From contig NZ_VFMM01000002.1 of the NCBI RefSeq assembly GCF_006715085.1, forward strand, positions 682,001 through 746,000: 64,000 bases of DNA, read 5' to 3'. Origin of the DNA: Kribbella jejuensis (GTDB lineage Bacteria; Actinomycetota; Actinomycetes; Propionibacteriales; Kribbellaceae). The position numbers and the translations under genes are program-made. Positions 29,701 through 36,800 of this stretch are shown piece after piece (the first letter of the stretch is position 1; every line of letters begins with the position of its first letter). A model generated the notes under the pieces. It saw only the letters and a list, made by a program, of their open reading frames with translations. It was not told where the DNA came from and made no database searches.

Positions 29701-29983
29701 CCAGGTCGACCTGGGCGCCCCCGCCACCTCCGGCCGAGTGGTTCTTCAGCTCCCTGCGACCTGGGGATCCCGCACCCAGACCCTGTCACTCCTAGGCTCC
29801 ACCAACGGCACAACCTTCAACGCCATAGTTGCCTCCGCCACCTACACCTTTGCCCCAAGCAACAACAACACCGTCACCATCACCTTCCCGGCAACCACCC
29901 AGCGCTACTTCCGCCTCAACCTCACCTCCAACACCGGCTGGCCCGCAGCCCAACTCTCGGAATTCCAAATCTGGTCCTCCTGA
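26744..29983 (+). CDS. Secreted multidomain glycoside hydrolase, GH87-like (mycodextranase/alpha-1,3-glucanase type)
   Basis: A 1079-residue exported enzyme. Domains in order: signal peptide (1 to about 33); N-terminal beta-sandwich (about 40-200, starting PYVEVQAENS); right-handed beta-helix (about 205-590) beginning VTSQGADPTGVADSTNAFNA, with recurrent N-x-T/I rungs and Asp-rich GDDGLATWSEQNADAND; two Ig-like choice-of-anchor D/ASH repeats (about 595-690 and 700-790); and two discoidin/F5-8C (CBM32-like) modules (about 800-930 and 945-1079). GH87 enzymes cut alpha-1,3-glucan or nigeran of fungal walls. The family call rests on the overall architecture, so another beta-helix hydrolase is possible. 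The two discoidin modules share nearly identical DNA. Confidence 0.8.
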   Translation: MFRSIKPVSLAACGALIGAALSALAPSFALAAASAASGGVGATLPYVEVQAENSATNGTLIGPSAAYNTLAAEASYRKAVTLQGSGKYVEFTTPVATNSIVFRYSIPDTGSGSVYTPQLSFYVNGSKQSNFTLTNAYSWYYGGYPFTNSPGSNPHHFYDEVHRLFPTTYPAGTKFRLQVDAEDTAASYTIDFADFENVPAALPQPAGSVSVTSQGADPTGVADSTNAFNAAMGAAGAGGTVWIPEGTFKIPGHLILNNITIKGAGMWRSTIVGAAPGFYGNYAPNASSGVHLADFAIFGDVQERNDGAQVNGIGGALNNSTVDRVWIEHEKVGAWMDGPFTNLVFNGMRIRNVTADGINFHDGVTNSKVTNSDLRNLGDDGLATWSEQNADANDSFDHNTVQYPILANGIAIYGGHDNFVTDNRVIDAGLTQGGGIHVAQRFNSTTLGRTDVLRNTIIRSGSLDPNWQFGVGALWFDARDGAMSGLTNVDNLLIQQSPYEAIQFVSGSNISNVKINNATIQNTGTWVVQEQVGGSATITNSTATGTQAPGPIYSCGVGFTLTDGGGNSGIFAPPQCQNITAPAFPPYLPDNGSQLSISPSALSFGSVATGTSSVVQAVTVTNSGTAAAPVSSVATSGDFTQTNNCGSSVAAGASCTVNVTFTPAAAGSRTGNLTVTASGVVNTVPLSGTGVAPGPILNANPGSLSFPDTSVGSASATQTVIVTNSGTSSATVSGVAATGDFTQTNNCGTVAVGASCTVTVTFRPTASGARTGSITVTSNANNSPASISLTGNGIGSDTNLALGKPATASSQVNGTQTAATATDGDANTYWESANNAFPQWLQVDLGTARSVGKVTLKLPPSSAWGTRTQTLSVQTSTDGNAFATPVASASYTFTSPTNVVNIPVPTTTARYVRVNITANTGWPAGQVSEFEVYPSSSGGTTQPTNLSTGKPTTESSHNDVYQSGNATDGNQSTYWESANNAFPQWLQVDLGAPATSGRVVLQLPATWGSRTQTLSLLGSTNGTTFNAIVASATYTFAPSNNNTVTITFPATTQRYFRLNLTSNTGWPAAQLSEFQIWSS
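29228..29715 (+). repeat. Duplicated discoidin-module DNA within the GH87-like gene
   Basis: The 53-nt segment 29228-29280 recurs at 29663-29715 with only three differences. Both encode YWESANNAFPQWLQVDLG. The rest of the two modules is more diverged. Confidence 0.8.
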
Positions 29984-29995
29984 CGAAGCAGCCCA

Positions 29996-30035
29996 CCTAC
30001 AAGCCTGGGTTGATGCGTCAACTCGGGCTTGTAGG
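29996..30035. promoter_or_regulatory. Long inverted repeat before the marR gene (terminator and/or MarR operator)
   Basis: Arms 29996-30013 and 30018-30035 pair over 18 bp with a 4-nt loop; the two non-Watson-Crick positions are G-U pairs in RNA. The centre GTTGA-TGCG-TCAAC has the TTGA-N4-TCAA form of MarR-family sites. It lies 13 bp after the GH87-like stop and 8 bp before the GTG of marR, so it could terminate the first gene and repress the second. Confidence 0.6.
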
Positions 30036-30043
30036 ATGGGGGT

Positions 30044-30523
30044 GTGAGTAGAGGGCCGTGGTTGGGTGATGGGGAGCAGAAGGTTTGGCGTAGTTATCTG
30101 TTGATGCAGCGGACGTTGGAGACGCATCTGGAGCGGCATCTGCAGCGGGAGTTCGGGTTGTCGAAGTCGGACTTCGAGATCTTGGTGAATCTGTCGGAGG
30201 CCGAGCACGGGCGGATGCGGGCGTTCGAGTTGAGCCGGGCGACGCAGTGGGAGAAGAGCCGGTTGTCGCATCACCTGACCCGGATGGAGAAGCGCGGTCT
30301 GGTGCGCAAGGAGGCCTGCGAGTCGCGGTATCCGGAGATCGTCATCACCGAGGAAGGGCTGGCGGCGATCAAGGCGTGTGCGCCGGCGCATGCCGCGCGG
30401 GTGCGGGAGTTCTTCGTGGACGTGTTCGGGGCGGAGCGGCTCGCGATGCTGGGCGAGGCAGCGGACGAGGTCGTGGAGACGATCGGCAGGCATTGCGACA
30501 CCGACTGTCCGCTGACCTCCTGA
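30044..30523 (+). CDS. MarR-family transcriptional regulator
   Basis: A 159-residue winged-helix regulator: YLLMQRTLETHLERHLQREF (dimerisation helix), LSKSDFEILVNLSEAEHGRM, recognition region ELSRATQWEKSRLSHHLTRM and wing RGLVRKEACESRYPEIVITE. Start GTG at 30044 with GGATGGGGG upstream. The His/Cys-rich C-terminus (RHCDTDCPLTS) is unusual and could sense a metal or redox state. The target is unknown; autoregulation through the palindrome just upstream is likely. It precedes the redox cluster, but an 11-bp repeat array separates them. Confidence 0.9.
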   Translation: MSRGPWLGDGEQKVWRSYLLMQRTLETHLERHLQREFGLSKSDFEILVNLSEAEHGRMRAFELSRATQWEKSRLSHHLTRMEKRGLVRKEACESRYPEIVITEEGLAAIKACAPAHAARVREFFVDVFGAERLAMLGEAADEVVETIGRHCDTDCPLTS

Positions 30524-30530
30524 GAGCTGG

Positions 30531-30579
30531 TTTCAGGGACCTTTCAGGAAGACTTGACGGTGGCTTGATCTTCTCTTGG
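30531..30579 (+). promoter_or_regulatory. Five 11-bp direct repeats upstream of the redox cluster (response-regulator site)
   Basis: Pentamers TTTCA at 30531 and 30542, CTTGA at 30553 and 30564, and CTTGG at 30575 recur with exact 11-bp spacing, ending 35 bp before the first gene. The CTTGA members match those before the OmpR-type regulator at 6825, also at 11-bp spacing. Confidence 0.65.
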
Positions 30580-30614
30580 AGTGCGGCTGAGGGGCCCCGG
30601 CCGAGGCTTGGGGC

Positions 30615-30887
30615 ATGGTCAGAACAGATGAATCCCAGCCCCAGCGGCCGCGCTGGTTGCGCCGTGCCTCCGCCGCCGCGATAGCGACCGCCGTGCTTGG
30701 TGTCGGCGCGACCGGAGTATCGGTCGCGGTCGTGTCGTCCAAGCACTCGAGCAACTCGAGCACGTCAACCAGTACGGATGACAGCAGTAGCTCCTCGAGT
30801 TCGAGCAACAGCGGATCCAGCTCGAGCGGTCTTGGCTCGACGAGTTCCAATTCCTCCGGTTCCCAGGGTGGGAGCAACGGATCATGA
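30615..30887 (+). CDS. Small membrane-anchored Ser-rich protein
   Basis: A 90-residue protein: a basic cytoplasmic start (RPRWLRR), one hydrophobic helix (about 17-41) and a C-terminal tail of nearly 50 residues that is mostly Ser, Asn and Gly. The tail is outside the cell or a flexible linker. It is the first gene of the redox cluster and overlaps apbE by 4 bp. FMN-binding proteins often occur next to apbE, but this one lacks an FMN-binding domain. Function unknown. Confidence 0.7.
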   Translation: MVRTDESQPQRPRWLRRASAAAIATAVLGVGATGVSVAVVSSKHSSNSSTSTSTDDSSSSSSSSNSGSSSSGLGSTSSNSSGSQGGSNGS

Positions 30888-31792
30888 CCGCGTCGCGTAC
30901 CTGGTCCGCGTGGAGTTGTACGGTCCGCCTGACCGTCGACGACCCCGCCGTACTCGGTGCGGCGTGCGGTGAGCTCAAGGCGCTGATGGACCGCGTCGAC
31001 AAGGCCGCCAGCCGGTTCCGCCCGGACTCGGAGCTTTCGGTCGTCAACAATCGCGCCGGTGCGCTCGTACCGGTGTCGCGGCTGCTCGTCGACCTGGTCG
31101 ACGTCAGCCTGGTCGCGGCCCAGGTCAGCGGCGGCGCGGTCGACCCGACGGTCGGTGCCGCGGTGATCGCGGCCGGGTACGACGCGGACATCGAGACGGT
31201 ACGGCGGCGCTTCCCGCAGCCGTACGGCGATCCGGTGAACGTCACTGGCTGGCAGGAGGTCCGGCTCAACCGGAAGCTCGCGCTGCTCGGCGTACCGCAG
31301 GGCTGCGCGCTCGACCTCGGCGCGACCGCGAAGGCGTGGACCGCGGACCGTGCAGCCAACCTGCTCAGCAAGCGCTACGGCTGTGCGGTTCTGGTGGAGA
31401 TCGGTGGCGACCTGCGCGCTGCGGGCACACCGAAGGAGCCCTGGATCATCACGGTCGCAGAGCGCGCCGGTGAACCCGGCGTACTTGTCACACTGGCCCA
31501 CGGCGGTCTGACCACGTCGACTCGCACGGTACGGCGTTGGCAGACGCCGACCGGCTACGGCCACCACGTCATCGACCCGCGCACAGGCCGTCCCGCGGAG
31601 GGCCCGTACCGGACCGCGTCCGTCTGGGCGCCGACCGCGGTACGGGCGAACACCTTCAGTACTGCGCTTGTCGCGACAGGCGAGGCCGCGCTGGGACGGC
31701 TGAAGCTGGCGGGGCACCCTGCTCGGCTGGTTGACGCAGACGGTGAAGTGACCGAGTTGTCGGGCTGGCCGACAACGAGCAGGGCCGCCTGA
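30884..31792 (+). CDS. apbE: FAD:protein FMN transferase (ApbE family)
   Basis: A 302-residue ApbE-like protein: ASRFRPDSELSVVNN, then GGAVDPTVGAAV, LDLGATAKAWTADRAANLL, the GGDLRAAG strand, and the C-terminal HHVIDPRTGRPA and ANTFSTALV motifs that bind FAD and Mg2+. It attaches FMN covalently to Ser/Thr of partner flavoproteins. There is no obvious signal peptide, so it may act in the cytoplasm or be exported unusually. No classic FMN-binding-domain substrate is encoded nearby. Confidence 0.88.
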   Translation: MTASRTWSAWSCTVRLTVDDPAVLGAACGELKALMDRVDKAASRFRPDSELSVVNNRAGALVPVSRLLVDLVDVSLVAAQVSGGAVDPTVGAAVIAAGYDADIETVRRRFPQPYGDPVNVTGWQEVRLNRKLALLGVPQGCALDLGATAKAWTADRAANLLSKRYGCAVLVEIGGDLRAAGTPKEPWIITVAERAGEPGVLVTLAHGGLTTSTRTVRRWQTPTGYGHHVIDPRTGRPAEGPYRTASVWAPTAVRANTFSTALVATGEAALGRLKLAGHPARLVDADGEVTELSGWPTTSRAA

Positions 31793-32337
31793 TGACACTG
31801 TGGTACCTCGCCCGCGCGGCCGGCGTGGTCACGATGGTCATGTTCACGGTGTCGGCCGTGCTGGGCATGGTGATGCCGCGGATCAAGTCCGCCGAGCGGC
31901 GGTTCTGGCTGCAGTACGTACACCGCTCCGCCGCTGTGACCGGTCTGGTGTTACTGCTGACGCACCTGGTCGCTGTGTTCTCCGACAGCTACGTGAGCAT
32001 CAGTCCGGTCGTCCTTGTCTGGCCCATCGGCTCCGGCTACCGGCCGTTCGCCATGGCAGTCGGCGCGCTCGCACTGTACGGCCTGGTGCTGGCCGCTCTG
32101 GTGGGAGCTGCCCGTGGACGGCTGGCTTCGTCCGAGAAGTTCACGAAGTACTGGCGCAAGCTGCACATCGCTGCGTCGGTCGGCTGGCTGCTGTCGATCG
32201 GACACGCACTGCTGGCCGGTACGGACCGCAGTACGCCGTGGATGCTCGGCATCACGGTCGGCTGCCTCGCTGCAGTCGCCACCGCGGGTGCGTACCGCCT
32301 CAACGCACTGCCTACCAAAGCTTGGAGGACCCAGTGA
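31792..32337 (+). CDS. Ferric-reductase-like transmembrane haem protein
   Basis: A 181-residue integral membrane protein with about five helices. Histidines at 44, 58, 125 and 138 sit in two helices with 13-14 residue spacing, the bis-haem pattern of ferric-reductase/NOX-like domains. It lacks the flavin/NAD reductase part, so electrons must come from another protein, plausibly the flavoprotein and ferredoxin encoded next. Starts by overlapping the apbE stop (TGATG). Confidence 0.85.
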   Translation: MTLWYLARAAGVVTMVMFTVSAVLGMVMPRIKSAERRFWLQYVHRSAAVTGLVLLLTHLVAVFSDSYVSISPVVLVWPIGSGYRPFAMAVGALALYGLVLAALVGAARGRLASSEKFTKYWRKLHIAASVGWLLSIGHALLAGTDRSTPWMLGITVGCLAAVATAGAYRLNALPTKAWRTQ

Positions 32338-33533
32338 TCACCGTTGACGAAACCAGGGTGATCGGTGAGGCCAGAGTTCTCGCCGGACTCGACCAGGGGC
32401 GTCTGAACATTCAGAGGCACCTCATGACGCACGGTCCGCTGCCGGAGCTCAGCCGTGACGACTACGTGCAGCTGTGTGAAGCCGTAGGACTCAGAGGACG
32501 CGGGGGAGCAGCCTTTCCGGTCGCACTGAAGCTCAGGGACCTCCCGGCACGTGGTGTGGAAGCAGTCGTGGTCAACGGCTCCGAGAGCGAGCCCGCGAGC
32601 CGCAAGGACCGCCTGCTCCTCACGCAGTCGCCCCACCTCGTCCTTGACGGCGCAGTGGGCCTGGCACGTGCACTGCGAGCACCACACGTACTGATCGCCG
32701 TACACGACGCGGCTGCAGCCATGTCGCTACGCGAGGCGCTGGTGGAGCGCCACGATCGCCTGGCGGTCGAGGTACGGGAGACGCCGGGCCGCTTCGTCGC
32801 GGGGGAGGCCCGTGCGGTGCTGAGCGTGCTGGAGGGCGGTACGGCGGTACCACCGGGGCGCAGGGTGCTGCCGACGCGTCAGGGCTACCACCGGCGGCCG
32901 ACGTTCCTGTCCAACGTGGAGACGTTCGCCCAGCTCGCGGTACTGGCGCGACTCGGATCCCGGAGGTTCAGCAGCACCGGCCTGACCAGTGAGCCTGGTA
33001 CGCAGCTCCTGACGATCGGGGGCACTGTACAGAGGCCCGGTGTGATCGAGACACCGACCGGTGTCCCGCTGGACACAGTCCTGCAGTACGCCGGTGCCGA
33101 GCCGGGCCCCGTACTACTGGGCGGGTACCACGGCCGCTGGCTGCCCACGACCGAGGGTGTGACGCTCCAGCGACCCGAGGTGTCCGCCGGCATCATCCTG
33201 GCGCTGGGCTCCGACACCTGCCCGCTGGGAGAGGTCACCCGGATCGCAGAGTGGCTGAGAGGTCAGTCAGCAGGCCAGTGCGGGCCGTGTATCTTCGGTC
33301 TCGCCTCACTTGTCGACGACTTCGCCAGGATGACCGTCGGCGATCCGGAGGGCTGGTACGGCGCGCAGCGGCATCTCGGGCTGGTTCCGGGCCGCGGAGC
33401 GTGCGCGCACCCGGACGGCGTTGCGAGGTTCCTCACATCGGCGCTCAAGGTTTTCGACCACGACGTACGCCGTCATCTGAACGGGCACGGGTGCGGCCGG
33501 CCTGTGCTCGGAGTGCTCGGAGGGACCCGATGA
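32334..33533 (+). CDS. NuoF/RnfC-like flavin and Fe-S oxidoreductase
   Basis: A soluble NAD(P)H:acceptor subunit of 399 residues. FMN/NADH-binding motifs LRGRGGAAFPVALKLRDL and VVNGSESEPASRKDRLLL match the NuoF/HoxF core, followed by an SLBB segment (about 215-290) and Cys-containing QCGPCIFGL and GACAHPDG segments for an Fe-S cluster. It is shorter than NuoF and has fewer cysteines than the usual 4Fe-4S loop. The GTG at 32334 overlaps the previous stop with GGAGG 5 nt upstream; longer frames upstream are shadows. Probably takes electrons from NADH. Confidence 0.85.
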   Translation: MITVDETRVIGEARVLAGLDQGRLNIQRHLMTHGPLPELSRDDYVQLCEAVGLRGRGGAAFPVALKLRDLPARGVEAVVVNGSESEPASRKDRLLLTQSPHLVLDGAVGLARALRAPHVLIAVHDAAAAMSLREALVERHDRLAVEVRETPGRFVAGEARAVLSVLEGGTAVPPGRRVLPTRQGYHRRPTFLSNVETFAQLAVLARLGSRRFSSTGLTSEPGTQLLTIGGTVQRPGVIETPTGVPLDTVLQYAGAEPGPVLLGGYHGRWLPTTEGVTLQRPEVSAGIILALGSDTCPLGEVTRIAEWLRGQSAGQCGPCIFGLASLVDDFARMTVGDPEGWYGAQRHLGLVPGRGACAHPDGVARFLTSALKVFDHDVRRHLNGHGCGRPVLGVLGGTR

Positions 33534-33727
33534 GCAAGCTGGAGATCGACTGGACGCGGTGCGACGGACACGGCTTGTGCGCAGGGCTGTTGCCCGACGA
33601 CGTGGTCCTCGACGAGTGGGGTTTCCCGGTGCTCCGGGGCCGCGAAATCACCCCGGGTGAGCTCCCGGACGCACGCCGCGCCGTCCTCGCCTGCCCCGCT
33701 CTCGCCCTACGCCTCACCAAACGATGA
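33530..33727 (+). CDS. Small ferredoxin
   Basis: A 65-residue ferredoxin: RCDGHGLCAG and ACPALAL supply three cysteines, with His where a fourth would be (CxxHGxC...CP). This is the 3Fe-4S or 3Cys/1His type common in actinobacteria, often a P450 partner. Here it is coupled by a 4-bp overlap to the NuoF-like gene and is its likely acceptor. Confidence 0.9.
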   Translation: MSKLEIDWTRCDGHGLCAGLLPDDVVLDEWGFPVLRGREITPGELPDARRAVLACPALALRLTKR

Positions 33728-33778
33728 CAGGCCCGTCCCGACACCACACCAGTGACAAAGGTGGACTAATCTCTGAGT

Positions 33779-33800
33779 GACCGCACAATGTCGTGCGGTC
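33779..33800 (+). promoter_or_regulatory. 8-bp stem-loop in the glutamate dehydrogenase upstream region
   Basis: GACCGCAC (33779-33786) and GTGCGGTC (33793-33800) are perfect reverse complements with a 6-nt loop, 43 nt before the ATG of the dehydrogenase. It could be a terminator for the redox operon, an operator or a leader hairpin. Confidence 0.4.
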
Positions 33801-33842
33801 CGGCGGCAGCGACGCCGACGTCACGTGTGGAGACGGTGGGGA

Positions 33843-36800
33843 ATGCAGAGCAAGCTGGACGTTCTGAAGGCCGATGTGATCGCCAAGGCGGTGGCCACGG
33901 GAACCCATGGGCACGACAAAATGGTCGAGCCGGACAGGCTGAAGACCTTCCTCGAGCAGTACTACCGGCATGTCGCCGCCGAGGACGTCGCCGAGCGCCA
34001 GCCGAACGACTGCCTGGGTGCAGCCCGGCACCACTACAAGTCCGCCATGACCCGGCCGCAGGGCACCGCGAAGGTGCACGTCTTCACCCCGACGCCGGAG
34101 GAGAACGGCTGGTCCGCCGCCGGCCGTACCGTGGTCGAGATCGTCGTCGACGACATGCCGTTCCTGGTGGACAGCGCGGCGATGGTGATCACCGAGCGCA
34201 ACCTCGAGTTGCAGCTGCTGATCCACCCGCAGTTCGTGGTCCGCCGTGACGTCGCCGGCATGCTGCAGGAGGTGTTGGAGGACACCACCAGCGCGGACGG
34301 GCACGACCTGGTCCGCGAGAGCTGGATGCACCTCGAGATCGAGCGGATCGCCGACGTCGCCGAACACCGCGCCCTCGAGCAGGAGCTGCTGAAGGTCCTG
34401 AACGACGTCCGCGAGGCGGTCGAGGACTGGCCGAAGATGCACGAGAAGGCGGTCAGCATCGCCGCCGGCCTGAACGCCGCTGACCTGCCAGTGCCGGAGA
34501 GCGAGGTGGAGGAAGCGCGCGAGCTGCTGGAGTGGTTGGCCGACGAGCACTTCACCTTCCTCGGCTACCGCGAGTACGACTTCAGCATGGAGGGCGACCA
34601 GGGCATCCTCCGCGGCAGCCCGGGGACCGGCCTGGGCATCCTCCGGCCGGACCCGAAGCCAGGCTCCGGCAAGCTGCCCCCGGAGGTGAGCGCCAAGGCG
34701 CAGGAGCGCAAGCTGCTGATCCTCACCAAGGCGAACTCCCGCTCCACCGTGCACCGCTCGACCTACCTGGACTACGTCGGCATCAAGCAGTTCGACGAGG
34801 ACGGTCAACCGGTCCGTGAGTGCCGGTTCATCGGTCTGCTGTCGTCGACGGCGTACACCGAGAGCGTCATGCAGGTCCCGGTGCTGCGGCGCAAGGCGCT
34901 GGAGCTGTTCCGGCTGACCGGCTTCGACCCGAACAGCCACAGCGGCAAGGGCCTGCTCGACGTGCTGGAGACCTACCCGCGCGACGAGCTGCTGCAGGCT
35001 CCTGTCGAGGACCTGCTGCCCATCGTGCAGTCGGTGCTGCACCTCCAGGAGCGTCGCGCGGTCAAGCTGTTCGTACGCCGTGATGTCTACAACCGGTACC
35101 TGTCCTGCCTGGTGTACCTGCCGCGTGACCGGTACACCACGGCGGTCCGCCTGCGCATGCAGCAGATCCTGAAGGACGCCATCCGCGCGGAGAGCGTGAC
35201 GTACGCCGCGTACGTCACGGAGTCCGTGCTGGCCCGCGTGCACTTCGTCGTACGCATGAAGCAAGGTGAGACCGTCGGAGAGTACGACGCGGACACCCTG
35301 GAGCAGCAGGTCGTCGAGGCGACCCGTGCCTGGGAGGACGACTTCACCGCGGCGCTGCATGCACAGGGCGGCGACGGCGCGGTCACCAAGCTCTTCCGTC
35401 GGTACGCCCACGCCTTCCCGGAGGCGTACAAGGAGGACTTCGACGCGCGCGTAGCGGTCAACGACGTCCACGTGCTCGAGGGGCTGCCCGCGGACAACGG
35501 GCTGGCCATGTCGCTGTACAGCCCGATCAACGAGGAGTGGGAGAGCGAGCGGCGGTTCAAGGTGTTCCGCACCGGGTCGCCGTTGTCGCTCTCGCAGGTC
35601 CTGCCGCATCTGAGCGCGATGGGCGTCGAGGTGGTCGACGAACGCCCGTACGAGATCCGCTGTGCCGACGGCACGATGGCCTACATCTACGACTTCGGTC
35701 TGCGTGCGCCTGAGGACACCGAGGAGCGCGAGGAGCTGCGCACGCTGTTCTCCGACACGTTCCAGGCCGTCTGGGAAGGACGGGCCGAGTCCGACAAGCT
35801 CAACGCCCTCGTACTGCGTGGCAGCCTCAGCTGGCGGCAGGTGTCGATCCTGCGCGCGTACCAGCGCTACATGCGCCAAGGCGGTACCCCGTTCAGCCAG
35901 GACTACATCGAGAACACCTTCCTGAACCACGTGGACGTGGCAGGCCTCCTGGTACGGCTGTTCGAGACCAGCTTCGACCCGGCGCGCGGCCCGGCCGACG
36001 ACCCGGAGCGGACGATGCTTACGGACCAGTTGGAGAAGGAGATCCTGGCCGCGCTCGACACGGTGCAGAGCCTGGACGAGGACCGCATCCTGCGCTCGTA
36101 CCTGACCGTGATGAAGGCGACGCTCCGGACGAACTACTTCCAGCCGGGGCCGGACGGGCAGCCGCGGTCGTACATCTCGCTCAAGCTGGAGCCGAAGGCG
36201 ATCCCGGACCTGCCGCAGCCGCGGCCGGCGTACGAGATCTTCGTGTACTCGCCGCGGGTCGAGGGTGTGCACCTGCGCTTCGGCGCAGTCGCGCGCGGCG
36301 GTCTGCGCTGGTCGGACCGGCGCGAGGACTTCCGCACCGAGGTGCTCGGTCTGGTCAAGGCACAGATGGTGAAGAACTCGGTGATCGTGCCGGTCGGCGC
36401 GAAGGGCGGGTTCTACGCCAAGCAGTTGCCGGACCCGTCGGTGGACCGGGACGCGTGGCTGGCCGAGGGCATCGCGTCGTACAAGACCTTCATCTCCGGG
36501 CTGCTGGACATCACCGACAACATCGTTGCCGGTGACATCGTTCCGCCCCGGGACGTGGTCCGCTACGACGGCGACGACGCGTACCTGGTGGTTGCCGCCG
36601 ACAAGGGCACGGCGACGTTCTCCGACATCGCGAACGGTGTCGCGAAGGAGTACGGGTTCTGGCTGGGCGACGCGTTCGCGTCCGGCGGCTCGGTCGGGTA
36701 CGACCACAAGGCGATGGGGATCACCGCCCGCGGCGCGTGGGAATCGGTCAAGCGGCACTTCCGCGAGATGGGCATCGACTGCCAGAGTCAGGACTTCACT

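Noticed and set aside
30533-31798. Minus-strand frame of about 420 codons over the Ser-rich and apbE genes
   Set aside because: Shadow of the overlapping plus-strand operon; the Leu/Glu-rich run is just the complement of the Ser codons.
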